Shown one piece after another: positions 1-10,005 of a stretch of DNA of 64,000 nucleotides. The translations under genes and the position numbers were made by a program. This DNA comes from Meira nashicola (Eukaryota; Basidiomycota; Exobasidiomycetes; Exobasidiales; Brachybasidiaceae). The notes below the pieces were generated by a model. That model worked only from the letters and a program-made list of their open reading frames with translations, had not been told where the DNA came from and ran no database searches. Each line of letters starts with the position of its first letter. The stretch's first letter is position 1. The stretch covers positions 6,262,013 through 6,326,012 of the forward strand of contig BCJU01000001.1 of NCBI GenBank assembly GCA_001600355.1, read 5' to 3'.

Positions 1-186
1 AGGCTCGGTATCTCCAACTACTCGATTAATGCCCCTCTCACCCAATCTGCCAAGATAAGCTTCATTAAGGAATTTGGTTACTTGAAACGGCATCGACTCA
101 ATCTTTTCTTGGACGGAATCCAAACTAACCCATTGACGTTCCGTTTGCTTGAATTCAACTTTCGGCCTCTTTCTTGGAAAAACCAT
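1..186 (-). CDS. Partial gene, N-terminal end of an unrecognised protein
   Basis: The minus strand is open from an ATG at 184-186 to the window edge (62 codons); the rest of the gene lies to the left. The protein begins MVFPRKRPK, a basic stretch resembling a nuclear localisation signal, followed by a charged, probably helical segment. An in-frame TGA lies upstream of the ATG, so this is the first Met if the exon is initial. A good acceptor (CTCTGAC branch, then TTCGCAG at about 216-241) lies just before the ATG, so the reading frame could instead enter from an upstream exon at about 215. The plus strand is also open here but its composition is less protein-like. I do not recognise the family. 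Confidence 0.5.
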   Translation of the reverse strand, partial: MVFPRKRPKVEFKQTERQWVSLDSVQEKIESMPFQVTKFLNEAYLGRLGERGINRVVGDTEP

Positions 187-1079
187 CTTGCGGTGGCGAC
201 AAAGATGATGTCCTTCTGCGAAGAGATGTCAGAGATGAACAAGGGCGTAATCGACTTGTTACAGAAAATGCTTTTGAGTAGAACGTTTGTGCTTCAAAGG
301 CTCAGTGCTCTATGAAGGTGCAGTTGGTTGACTACGGGTGAATGTGGTTGAAGAGAAAGATGGTTGTTGTGTGAGAAGAAAGAGGAAAAAAGGAAAGAAG
401 AGTGGTTGATTGCAAAAGTGACACGAAGATTCACATCAAAGCTGCGTTGCGCACTGTTGAGTACAGGGCCTGTGCGTGCGCTACGCTCCGATGTAAGAGG
501 TCCTACTCGGTTTACCACACGACAAAGGGATACAAATCTTCCCAAGGCTGGTCTGCCGGTATGGGTTGCATTAAAAATCGATTCATAGTTCATTTCAGGA
601 AGAGAAATTCCTCCAATTTCCCAATCATCACGCGTTTCGGACCGATCAATTGCCATCCAAGAACAATGGGATGCGACATTTTGGGATGAGTTATGAAGAA
701 AGCCGTTTGAAGGGACGTGTTTCGACGCGTTTGAACGCGTGCTTTTGTACATACACCAATTCACGTCCAGTTTACACCATTTTGCAAAGACAAAGAAGAC
801 TGGTCGTGTTCTTCCCCATCCTTCGTCGTCGTCATCATCATCATCAAAGTGTACAATGGAGAGATGGCTTTCATCAGTGATGATAGTTGGCAAGGGAAAA
901 GATTGTTCAATATGCTTACCTGCGTAGCAACTGTATGCATTCAGGGCAATGCAAGGCACACCTGCTTATTGTATTTGTTCGTGCAATTGTGGCATGTATG
1001 TGGCTTGTTATTAGCGTGAGACTGGCGCGTTAAACATGCATGCAGGAATAGCGTTTTTTTATCAAAAACTTACCTGTTT
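187..1079. other. Intergenic stretch without a secure gene
   Basis: No convincing complete gene. A 221-codon minus-strand frame (294-959) contains an Asp run encoded by GAT/GAC repeats near 825-845 and otherwise looks like chance. Two canonical donors on the minus strand (CAGGTAAGT near 1074 and CAGGTAAGC near 918) hint at spliced transcription, see findings. Confidence 0.4.
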
Positions 1080-1334
1080 TCATTCTGAATTTGAAGGCTG
1101 TGAAAAACCTCCACGATTTAAAGTAGTTTGTACGGCATGTCTGATTTGAAAAAGATCTCTGCTTTGCAATTGATCTTGCTGCTTAAGCTCCTGATCTTGT
1201 AATTTGAGTGTCGTATTGTATTGCTCTAGCTCTCCAATTCGCTTCATCGAAGCGCTTTCAGTCCTATTCATCATCTCAGTCAGCCCCAATCTACCCGAAG
1301 ATGCAATCAATTGGCTTCCCCTCCCGTTTCGCGA
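1080..1334 (-). CDS. Possible terminal exon of an unidentified minus-strand gene
   Basis: This minus-strand frame opens after an acceptor-like AAAATCAG (ending at 1335) and runs about 84 codons to a TGA at 1080. The translation is rich in Gln, Glu and Leu with a coiled-coil-like stretch (LKLQDQELKQQDQLQ) and looks more like protein than its neighbours. No clear initiating exon was found. The stop codon of the RBR gene upstream (1512) is only about 180 bases away, with a GTGCGT donor-like site beside it, so this could be an alternative 3' exon of that gene, but the joined frame stops quickly. It may equally be a chance frame. Confidence 0.3.
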   Translation of the reverse strand, partial: SRNGRGSQLIASSGRLGLTEMMNRTESASMKRIGELEQYNTTLKLQDQELKQQDQLQSRDLFQIRHAVQTTLNRGGFSQPSNSE

Positions 1335-1511
1335 CTGATTTTCAGCTCAGTATACACGTTGTACGCACAACCAAAAAGATGATTAGGTGCGTGACACATT
1401 GACATCATCAATTAATGTACTAATATTTTATACATGTTTTGGAATAAATGATGCTGATGAAATTTACAGGTAACAATCAATGGGATCTCTTCAGGCTTTT
1501 TGATGGCACAT

Positions 1512-2867
1512 TTACGCACCAACACCAACTCTCGCGTTTGTCAATCTTGGCATTTCTTTTGGTTCTTTCTTGATCTTGGGTGATGGTGCATTCAATCCCA
1601 AAGATTTTCGGATATCCTTTAATTCTTTCTCGTGTCGTTTCATCGTATTATCATACAATGGGCACGGTTTTATTTGCATCTTATCCGGCTTATCGCCCGG
1701 TTGCAATCTTCGTTCGAAATGATCATAACGTTCTTTAGTAACATCTGCTCGACAGATGTAGCACATTGGAAAGTCACATTTAGGACAATACATCATGTTG
1801 CAACTTTGACTTCCTTCATCCTTTATGATCGGGGTGTTGCAACCAGGTCTAGGGCAACGTCGAATGATTGCTTCTGCCATCTTTTCCTCGGCTTTCTGTT
1901 GATCAGTCATTTTACTTTCACGATCAAGATCTGCGCATGTATGTGGTCGATGATCTTTTCTCTTACAGGAAGAGCATGAGACAATTCCGCAATCCTTCTT
2001 GGCACATGAGAAAAGAGGAAGAGGATTTTCAGCCACATACGCATAATCACAAAATGGACACATCTGCATTCCAGGAATATTTGCAGATCGAATTTCCTCT
2101 GACGTCTTCATGCGCATCCATAAATTGTACGTCTTCTCTGGCAAGAATCTCTTTACCTCCGATTCATGAAATACAGCATCACATCCGTCCATTGACATGC
2201 AGCAAAGATTGGTTTTTTGTAAGCCAATTACGTTCTCCGCCATGATTCGAGCGCATTCCAAGCAAAATAGGTGTCCTTCTGTGCAATGCGTCAGGTGTTC
2301 CAGCTTGACATTTTCGGTACAACAGATTTCACAATCGATCCCGGTTTGTTCTTCCTTTCTTTTTCTCGCTTTCCTTTTGGCCGGAGTCTTGCGAGGTTCA
2401 GCCACTAGCTTCTTGTAACGTACTCTTGGCTTCTTTTTCACCTTTTCTGCATCATGATCGCGAATGATCTTTTCTCGCGCTTGTGTGATCCAAGCAAGAA
2501 ATAAAGAATTGATTCTTTCATGACAATCAGGGCACGTTTCATCAAAATCATCTTCTCTCTTGCGCTTCTTTCCCTTTCCAACATTTTTGGAACCTAAAAG
2601 ATGCATTTCATGAAGATCTTCTTGGGTAATTGCAGTAAAATTGGCAGGATTGCACTTCTTCAACACCGTTTGAATATAGGGTGCATCCAAAAGGACAGGA
2701 CAACTCTTTCTCAATCGCCTTTCAGCTTCTGCTTCCAATCCATTAATTTTATCCAAGATGCTAGACAGATTAGCCCAATCCGGTTGACTGATACGCAATG
2801 ACAAGCTCTTCTTCATTTTAGGAGCTTTTGAAGGACCAGCAACCGTATTTCTAGAAGAGCCTGCCAT
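1512..2867 (-). CDS. RBR-type E3 ubiquitin ligase, RNF216/TRIAD3-like
   Basis: A 451-aa protein. The frame stays open upstream to 3374, but that part reads like 5' UTR; the ATG at 2867 (MAGSSRN) gives a sensible start. The N-terminal 170 residues are basic with KKRKRE-type clusters. RING1 begins near residue 178 (CEICCTE, then GHLFCLEC). A Cys/His-rich IBR domain spans about 270-312 (CPFCDYAY, CSSCKRKDH). RING2 spans about 338-385 (CPRPGCNTPIIKDEG, then CNMMYCPKC and MCYIC). The CNMMYC segment fits the RNF216 subfamily motif that carries the catalytic cysteine of the RBR transthiolation mechanism, although there is a small insertion before it (EGSQSC). Family membership is clear. The substrate cannot be told from the sequence. 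Intronless. Confidence 0.85.
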   Translation of the reverse strand: MAGSSRNTVAGPSKAPKMKKSLSLRISQPDWANLSSILDKINGLEAEAERRLRKSCPVLLDAPYIQTVLKKCNPANFTAITQEDLHEMHLLGSKNVGKGKKRKREDDFDETCPDCHERINSLFLAWITQAREKIIRDHDAEKVKKKPRVRYKKLVAEPRKTPAKRKARKRKEEQTGIDCEICCTENVKLEHLTHCTEGHLFCLECARIMAENVIGLQKTNLCCMSMDGCDAVFHESEVKRFLPEKTYNLWMRMKTSEEIRSANIPGMQMCPFCDYAYVAENPLPLFSCAKKDCGIVSCSSCKRKDHRPHTCADLDRESKMTDQQKAEEKMAEAIIRRCPRPGCNTPIIKDEGSQSCNMMYCPKCDFPMCYICRADVTKERYDHFERRLQPGDKPDKMQIKPCPLYDNTMKRHEKELKDIRKSLGLNAPSPKIKKEPKEMPRLTNARVGVGA

Positions 2868-3456
2868 CTTCAATGCATACAATCTGTAGCAAGAAGGTAT
2901 GATGACCTTCTCACCACAGAGAGTGTGGTAGTGGTAGGAAAACAAATTGCTTTGGAAATGAACAAAGAATGTGTACTCGTACAATCTTGAGTATTTTCTG
3001 TTGCTCAGCATTGGAGTCTGTGCATTGGGCGTCGGAATTTGGGCCAAAGCGGTACCCTTTCTTCCGAAAAAGCAAGACTGTAGACTGTGTAACCTTTCAT
3101 TGCAGGCTTTGCATCGATCGGCGGAATATTTAATCATCTTTGGGCGTGCAGCGCAGCGCAGGCGTAACGCAAACAAATCCCCCCTTCTTGCGAATCGGTC
3201 CCCAAAAGGGATGGGTATGAGGTATATGATCTTATTCGATGATTTGCATGATGAATAAAAATAAAGATCCTTACAAAGCAGAAAGCAGAGATAAAAATTG
3301 AGCAAAAAAAATAAGAAAGAGGTTGTTAGGTATGGTATACTAGTAGGAATAGAAAGAAAGTTCTTCTCTAACACTTTGCTAACTTGAACCTATTAATGTT
3401 TGTGATAGAAATACACCGACTTGAATTGCATCACATAAAGCATTCTTTTAAGCAAT
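2868..3456. other. Intergenic region upstream of the RBR ligase gene
   Basis: About 590 bases between the start of the RBR ligase gene and the 3' end of the SNF1 beta-subunit gene, both on the minus strand. It should hold the promoter and 5' UTR of the ligase gene. A GC-rich GCGCAGCGC-type element lies at 3146-3170. No other gene seen. Confidence 0.5.
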
Positions 3457-6400
3457 TCAAGATGCGGCTCGATAATATACGGTTGTAATGTACTTTTTAC
3501 GATAACGAACTGTACAGCCAGTTGCAATCACTCCAGATTTGATTGCACTTGCTGTTAAATGATGTAAAACGGCGTGATTGGGAGCAGGCAAAACGCTATT
3601 ATCATCCACGGTTCCTAAAACAGCGGCAGAAGTGCTATTTAAAATCACCTTTTCTAATTGACGTGGAAGAGTGGGTGGAATGGGAACATCACTTGGAGGT
3701 GCAGGTGCATCTCGATTACTATGATGACGTGAAGATTTGCTTTCCGTGGCTTGAAATGCTTCCAATTCGTTCCTGTATGCTTCTTCTGATGCTTGTGCTT
3801 TGGCAATGCTTGGTGGAATATCTTGCATCCATCTTTCTTCATGACGGATTTTATCTTCGCCAAATACGTCCAACAAATTTCCACGTTGCAATGCTTCTGC
3901 CCTTCTTGCTTCTTCCACCAAATCCGTTGCAGCTTTATGTGCTGATAATCCTTGCTTCTTTCGCTTCTCTTCATCCTCTTCCCCAGGTGCAAGCAGATCT
4001 TCTCCTGGTGCACTCAGAGGTCCAGGATGGGCAGGTCCAGTATGTGCCACCTCGATATAATTCGTCAGATTACCTTCACCATCACTAGCAGTAGATAGAT
4101 CTCTACTGACTCTCCATCGATCATCCACGATAAATTTCAATCGATGGGTTCCGGGAGCCAAATGCAGAACACAAGAATACTCTGGCCTTTTACCAGTCGA
4201 TGTTGGAGTCTTTCGCAAAAGGATTTTGGATCGCCATTCGTTGGCAAATGTACCGGTAACAAATACTTCCTTACCACCTCCACGCCATTTAACAACGATT
4301 GGAACAAGTGGTACAGAATCTTGCCGTTGATGAGAAGGTGAAGCAACATGACCACGTGTACGATGTTCCCCTTTTGAGGGTGTAGTGACAGAATGACCTC
4401 TTACCGGCTCCTTTGCAGTAGGCGTTGTTTCTGGCAATGTCAATTTTAAATTGTTTGTCTCTTTCGTCAAAGGTGTTGTAGGGCTAGATTCAGAGGTATT
4501 ATCGGACCCATATGTCGGTATAGCTGGCGTCAAAGCGCTCGATGGTGCAGATGTCAAGCCAATTGGCAAAGCAGGCGTTGCAGTACCACTTTCCGTACCT
4601 GTATACAGCTGCAAACTTGGTCTTCGCGTTTGATCATTATTTGATGCTGCTAATGCTGCTTGTGCCAATCGAGTTGCTTCATTAGATTTGGAAGAAGATA
4701 GTGAAGATATGGTACCCGGTTTTGCTTCTGTTGGCGTCATTGCTCTACCACTTCCCATACTGCCGGGAGTAGGTGTCGGCGTCCTTGAATTGTTTTGTCG
4801 TTGATCGCCAGATTGATCTGACGCAGTGCTGGAGATGGTGGCTGCGATTGAACGTTCAGAAGAACTTGTGGTATCTGCAATATGATCTTTTGTCAATACT
4901 TCCTTTGCTGGCTCTGTATCGTGACTTGAATCAGCGTCATCAATTAAAGGACTGGTGACCTTTCCAGCTTCTCCCGGTGCCAAGAGCACATCTTCTGTAT
5001 TCAAGATTGCAACAGCAGCAGATCCTCCCAACGCATGTCTATTCGTCTGTGATGTAACTGCAGGAGTGAGTTGTTGTGATGTTGAAAGTGGCTGTCCTTC
5101 GAAACTGCTTCCGAATTCATCTTCCATAGTCGCCCGATCAGCTGGATGTGGCGATGAAGGTTCAGAGGAGGTAGGTGAAGCATATGCACTTGGGATCAAA
5201 GTTGGAATCTTGAGATAAGATGGCAATGCAGTTGGCTGTTTCCTTCCCAACGGATCTTTGACAGATGGTGAATTTGATGATGTTGCACTAGAATCATTCT
5301 TTGACGTTCCTCCGCGATATGGAAACATGGGATTGAATGTATCATATCCTGCGCCCATTTGTGAGAACGAAGAACCTTCTGTAGAGCCGTCATCGGTTGG
5401 GCTGCTGACCGATCTCAACCTACTCGCACCAGAACTCGAATTTTGCGATGCATCCGTTCCACCGGGCGAGAGCAAAGAAGTTGAATCTTGCGAAGATTGT
5501 CTGTGAGGTGGACTAGGCGAATTGATTCCACTGCTTATTTTGCAAGAAGTCGTTACGGGTGATAAAGTAGCAGAAGAAATACCATCATCAAGATCGACAG
5601 GTGGAGGAGAAAGAATGATGCGTAAAGGCATTTCGAAAGAGGGTGAATGGGATGCATGTATTGTCAGTAAATCATGTCGTAAAGATCGCAAGGTCATCGT
5701 ATCAAAAGAATAGCGTGGCAATCCGGATTCTAGACCGGATGAAATCGTATACCATTCAAAAGACAGCGCATACAGCAACGGTACCGTCCGGATTCTGGCC
5801 CGTTTCGGAAAGCAAGTGCGTGTGCAAATTCACACGAATCTTTGAGAAGTGTAATTGCAGTTCAAAGACTCCAAATTATTCCCACTTTGGCATACGATGC
5901 GTCATGCGATGTAATACAAGGACCAAAGTAGAATGAACGGCATCCCTAAACAAATACACAGCTTTACCCCTCAATACGAACAACATGTCCACCATACGAA
6001 GGCTGATAAGCACGCAATTCCAAAAGAGAACATTGATCCTGGTTGAAAGGGCATGATATGAACCAATGACATCACTTTCCGTTATCGCGGCTTAATTTGT
6101 CAACCTTTACGCCGACGGCGCCGTGTTTCGCCATAACATTCTATTTTTTCAATCGAATCTAAAAAAATATACCAGCATTACTCACCCAGAATGTCCCGGT
6201 CCACTAAACGTTAATCCTGCATCCATATCACTCAACTCGATGCTCTTCTTTCGTCTGAATACCAATTCTGAACCACGTCCACCTGTTGGCGTCAACGTTC
6301 CAGATGCTCCTTCGGCTTGACCGCCAGAAGGAGTTTGTGCTGAACTTCTACGCATTGATCCTCCGCTCAATAGATTTCCAATGCTGCCCGAGCGAGATCT

Positions 6401-6838
6401 ATTTCGATTGGATGACGTTGACGGAGCTCCTTTTGCTCCTCCACCTGGTAAAACAGATCGCATCCAAGCTTGTTCTCTATCTAGCGTTCTGGGAGAGCTA
6501 CTAGCGGATGCAGAGGCTCTACGATCAGACGAAAATGCTCTTAATAAGCTCGCACTTCCGCCGCTACTTTCATCATTAGTCGATGCCGGAGATAGATTTG
6601 TACCGCCATGTGAAACGCCTCTTTTTCGATTGGAACGTTCATGATGAGCTGCGCTTCCCGTTGCTGTTGTACTTAGCCTTCTTAATTGAGGCGAAACATT
6701 GGGCGCGAGAGAATGAAAGCCAGAAGATGAATCAGATGATAGGCCTGTACTGAATCGGCTTAATCTTGAGACTGAATCACCATTTAGGGCGTCATTGGCC
6801 GCCGAATCTTCCTTGACGCTCGATTGTGTATTACCCAT
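3457..6838 (-). CDS. SNF1/AMPK kinase complex beta subunit (Gal83/Sip2-like), two exons
   Basis: Exon 1 is 6186-6838 and exon 2 is inferred as 3457-5794. The 391-nt intron starts GTGAGT and ends CCAG, and the two exons join in frame to give about 996 aa. The N-terminus MGNTQSS is a classic N-myristoylation signal, as in Sip2 and mammalian AMPK-beta. A long Ser/Thr/Pro-rich disordered region follows. The glycogen-binding (CBM48) domain is at about 712-800 (VVKWRGGGKEVFVTGTF, then LKFIVDDRWRVS). The AMPKBI domain that binds the kinase and gamma subunits closes the protein at about 924-996 (LPRQLEKVILN, then HHLTASAIKSGVIATG). The role follows from the family: scaffold and localiser of the glucose-sensing SNF1 kinase. 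The protein is long for the family because of the linker. The exact 5' edge of exon 2 is inferred. Confidence 0.87.
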
Positions 6839-7810
6839 AATTAGAGGCGGAGATGATGGTGTTTAAGATCCTCAATAAAGTTTGACGATCTGCGAATCAA
6901 TTCATTCCGTTTCGCAAATGAGGATTTGGTCGATTAGTGAAAATGCAATAATGTCTATTTAGGGATTGGACTCTATAGATGCGGCCGAATCGTTATTGTT
7001 GAGGTGCACTTGTGGGTTAGCAATTGTGAAATGCGAGAGTTTTCGCTTTTGTATGATCGTTTCAATGAGAATTAGGGAACGTTTGATAGGATGATGGCGT
7101 TATGTTAAAAAAACCCCACCTATTCAATTAATCTATGTCGTCTGTGCTTGCAGCTGATAGCGCATATGTGAGAGAGATGAGTGTGTGTATGTTACGCGTA
7201 AATGGATCAAACAGTGTGCTCCCACGCCCTTTTGTTTGAAAACGGTGGAGTTTCGTCCATGCCTCGGTAAAATTGTAGCGCACTATCAAAATCTCAAGTT
7301 GAACAAGAGAGATTTTGGTTTAGCAGACTGATTCTGACATAATTATTAGGATTCGGAAGGCATATGATTGATGAAGGCCAAAACTATTTCTCTCACTGCA
7401 ACACTCCATTGGTTACATTCTACATATATAGACTTATGCACAATCCTTGCAATTCTAAGGCTCACTTCTTCCCTTATGACCAATCAAAGGCAAAGAACTT
7501 CCACAACATCGCCTTTGTGTATCTCATGTCAACAGAAGAATGACCATCTCGCTAGGAGGGACTCAAGGTAGACATTCTAGCAGCCAACCGTCATCACATA
7601 GCTCTGACTCTGAGTCCCATGTGTGCAGATGAGATATTATCTTCCTCATGATGATCCACTTCCACTTATCTCTTTCTCTTCCACAGAATTACCGGAATCT
7701 GAGCATTAATGGCAATTGTTTTCGTACTTTTTCAAAGATCGTATATTAATTCATGCAAGGAATATGACTGATTGAAGTAGACCATGCTAGAAGCATACCA
7801 TACGATTCAT
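6839..7810. other. Intergenic region between SNF1 beta and ACP genes
   Basis: About 970 bases, AT-rich. It should contain the promoter and 5' UTR of the SNF1 beta gene on the left and the 3' UTR of the ACP gene on the right. Short open frames on both strands have no protein-like character. No RNA gene seen. Confidence 0.5.
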
Positions 7811-8408
7811 TTAGTGTGCTGTGGATAGAAGCAATGCAAGGGAGGAAGATCGTCAGTATTGTTGAAACGTAATCGAACTCTCGTTCTTCTACCCACCTGA
7901 AGGTGTTTTAGAAATGTAATCAATAGCCTCTTGAACGGAAGTGATGTTGTCGGCTTCTGCGTCGGGGATATCGATTGAGAATTCCTCTTCGATTGCCATA
8001 ACAACTTCAACAGCGTCCAAACTGTCTAATCCCAAATCGGTTGTGAAAGCAGCGGAAGTGGAGATCTGTGTAAAAATGAAGATGGATCAAGTCAGTATTT
8101 TGAGCATTCAATCACATGCCATCATATCATCATGTACACACCTTTGATGGGTCAACTTTTTCGAAACTTTTAAGAACTTCAAAGATACGGTTTTGAATTT
8201 CTTGGTTAGACAATCCTGAGCTAGCAGCGTATGCACGAGTTTGGAAAGATGGTACTTTCATCATTGCATTTGATCTGCTCAATTGCCGTCCGACAAAGCT
8301 TGGCTTAACGATCATGTTGGAAATGTTACGTTGAACAGGCATTGTCATCGATCTGGCCACACTGGTACGTGTGACACGTAAAAGAGATGTTGCACGCATT
8401 GCTGACAT
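7811..8408 (-). CDS. Mitochondrial acyl carrier protein, three exons
   Basis: Exons are 8142-8408, 7897-8065 and 7811-7818, joined by introns of 76 and 78 nt (GTGTGT...ACAG and GTGGGT...ACAG, the second with a CTGAC branch). The joined protein is 147 aa. The N-terminal 65 residues are rich in Arg, Ser and Met with few acids, typical of a mitochondrial presequence. The carrier domain follows, with [17 protein letters not shown] and the attachment motif [11 protein letters not shown]. Ser104 is the predicted phosphopantetheine site. The last exon encodes only the final Ala-His and the stop, giving the usual TP-x-AH ending, which supports the third exon. Mitochondrial ACP serves type II fatty acid/lipoate synthesis and is a component of complex I and of Fe-S assembly. 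The start is the ATG at 8408. Confidence 0.93.
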
Positions 8409-8825
8409 TTTTGATTGTGTCTTTGATGTCCTATTAGTTGAGGTGATGGATGATTTACAACTTGACTTTGATGATGTGCAATGGCGATGACACAAATTCC
8501 ACATGATTCTTCTTTCTTTAACTTGGGCAGATTAACGCGCGTGTATACGTTTGCTACCTAATAAAAGCCTTTCTTCCGCTCTGGCTCGACCAATCGTATC
8601 AGCCAAGTTTTGCTACTCTGCTTTAAATGTACGTAAGCATAGGCATTGAATATTTTTTTTCTCGTACACGTGATTATATCTCACACCCGCGCTAAACAAC
8701 TTTTTGCCTTGTAAGTTGTAACCGGGAAGAAGATTGGATTTGAGTGGTGCATGATCACAAGAACAAGGCTGTAAATTTTCATGCAAACACTCCATCTCAA
8801 TAGTGATTAGCATACATCAGTCACA
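8409..8825. promoter_or_regulatory. Divergent promoter between ACP and bL17m genes
   Basis: 417 bases separate the start codons of two divergent genes for mitochondrial proteins, so one intergenic region must drive both. An ACGCGCGTG-type GC-rich element occurs near 8535. No gene is seen inside. Confidence 0.5.
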
Positions 8826-9752
8826 ATGAAGGGACTCGCATTTCGAAAGTTGAGCAGATCAACTGGTCATAGAGATGCTTTATTGCGCAATTTGGTCACT
8901 TCACTAATTCAACATGAACGAATCAATACAACAGTTGCAAAAGCAAAAGAAGCACAAAGGGCAGCCGAAAAAATTATCACGAAAGCAAAGAGAGAATTTG
9001 TGGAAAATAGAATTGGAAGACAGGCGAATCAAGCAATGAGATATGTCTATCAACCAACAGATACGATGCCACTTTTACGAAAACTTGCAGAACGATATGC
9101 TGATCGACCGGGAGGGTATACACGCATACATTTGTACGGAAATAGACCTGGTGATAATGCACCTCGTGCTTTGTTGGAACTAGTCGATCAACCGAAAGGA
9201 GATTTGAAGTTACAAATGACAGCAATGGCTATGGGAAGACAAATGTTCATACGCGCCAACAATGATGGAAGCGAGAATGCCATTCAATCAGCAGCATCTG
9301 CTCTTGGCAGTACACCAATCGAACATGACGAACAATTCCACCCTCTCACACGAAAGAGTGTGAAAAAGTTAGTCAATTTTGGAGGAGATGAAAGCAGGAC
9401 ATTACTGATGGAAAAAGCCAAAGAGCACTTTTACAGATTAATGGCTATGCGTCAATTGGAAGGTGATCGAAGAATTGATGTTGAACGAACCAAGGCATTA
9501 GCGCCCAACAAACCACGTGGAAATAGTGATTCATTCACACCTCCCATGCTAGGTCAAAGAAGATTGGCTGGAATGCGAAAGGATGTATTGCAAAGTGGAC
9601 CAGATGAACCTGTTCAACCTTTCAAACGAGGAGCATCTAGGAAGAACAGTGTGATTCGAATCAGTAAAGGTGTATTTGCTAAACGTCAAAGACGAAATGT
9701 GTATATCCCAAGTATGGACGAGCTAGCTTCTCGATCAGAGTCAACAGCATAA
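8826..9752 (+). CDS. Mitochondrial large-subunit ribosomal protein bL17m (MRPL8 family)
   Basis: 308 aa, intronless, start ATG at 8826. The N-terminal about 120 residues match the bL17 family: MKGLAFRKLSR, then GHRDALLRNLVTSLI and ERINTTVAKAKEAQRAAEK. In the bacterial protein this part binds 23S rRNA near the exit-tunnel side of the large subunit. The rest, about 180 residues, is the basic C-terminal extension usual in fungal mitochondrial L17 proteins, with no other domain recognised. It is divergent from the gene for mitochondrial ACP, another mitochondrial protein. Confidence 0.92.
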   Translation: MKGLAFRKLSRSTGHRDALLRNLVTSLIQHERINTTVAKAKEAQRAAEKIITKAKREFVENRIGRQANQAMRYVYQPTDTMPLLRKLAERYADRPGGYTRIHLYGNRPGDNAPRALLELVDQPKGDLKLQMTAMAMGRQMFIRANNDGSENAIQSAASALGSTPIEHDEQFHPLTRKSVKKLVNFGGDESRTLLMEKAKEHFYRLMAMRQLEGDRRIDVERTKALAPNKPRGNSDSFTPPMLGQRRLAGMRKDVLQSGPDEPVQPFKRGASRKNSVIRISKGVFAKRQRRNVYIPSMDELASRSESTA

Positions 9753-10005
9753 TTTCTGTCCACTCATCTGAACAATATGTATACTACCCACACAATCATC
9801 ATCTGTAATATCGCAATACGAGTGGGCGTGCATCCTTTTTGAGGGAAGGAAGTTAATGTGTCGATGTGTTTCATTTGAGCCTATTCATTACCTCATCCTT
9901 CATTGTGACTGATTTTCATTTGTTTAGAATCGATTTACATGATTTACAAACTGTAAAAGTTGAGGTGAGATTATTTGTACATAATGCGAATTTTGTGGAG
10001 TTGCA

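Noticed and set aside
294..959. 221-codon minus-strand open frame with an Asp run
   Set aside because: The Asp run comes from a GAT/GAC repeat, the rest has an erratic composition, and no domain is seen. It is more likely a chance frame between genes.
2868..3374. N-terminal extension of the RBR ligase frame (169 more codons)
   Set aside because: The translation is rich in Phe/Tyr/Leu without domain character and uses a non-conserved start. The ATG at 2867 gives a normal basic N-terminus, so the extension is treated as 5' UTR.
7889..7896. ACP ending at the in-frame TAG after TPSGG
   Set aside because: A GTGGGT donor, CTGAC branch and CACAG acceptor lead to an eight-base exon giving the family-typical Ala-His end. 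The spliced version is preferred.
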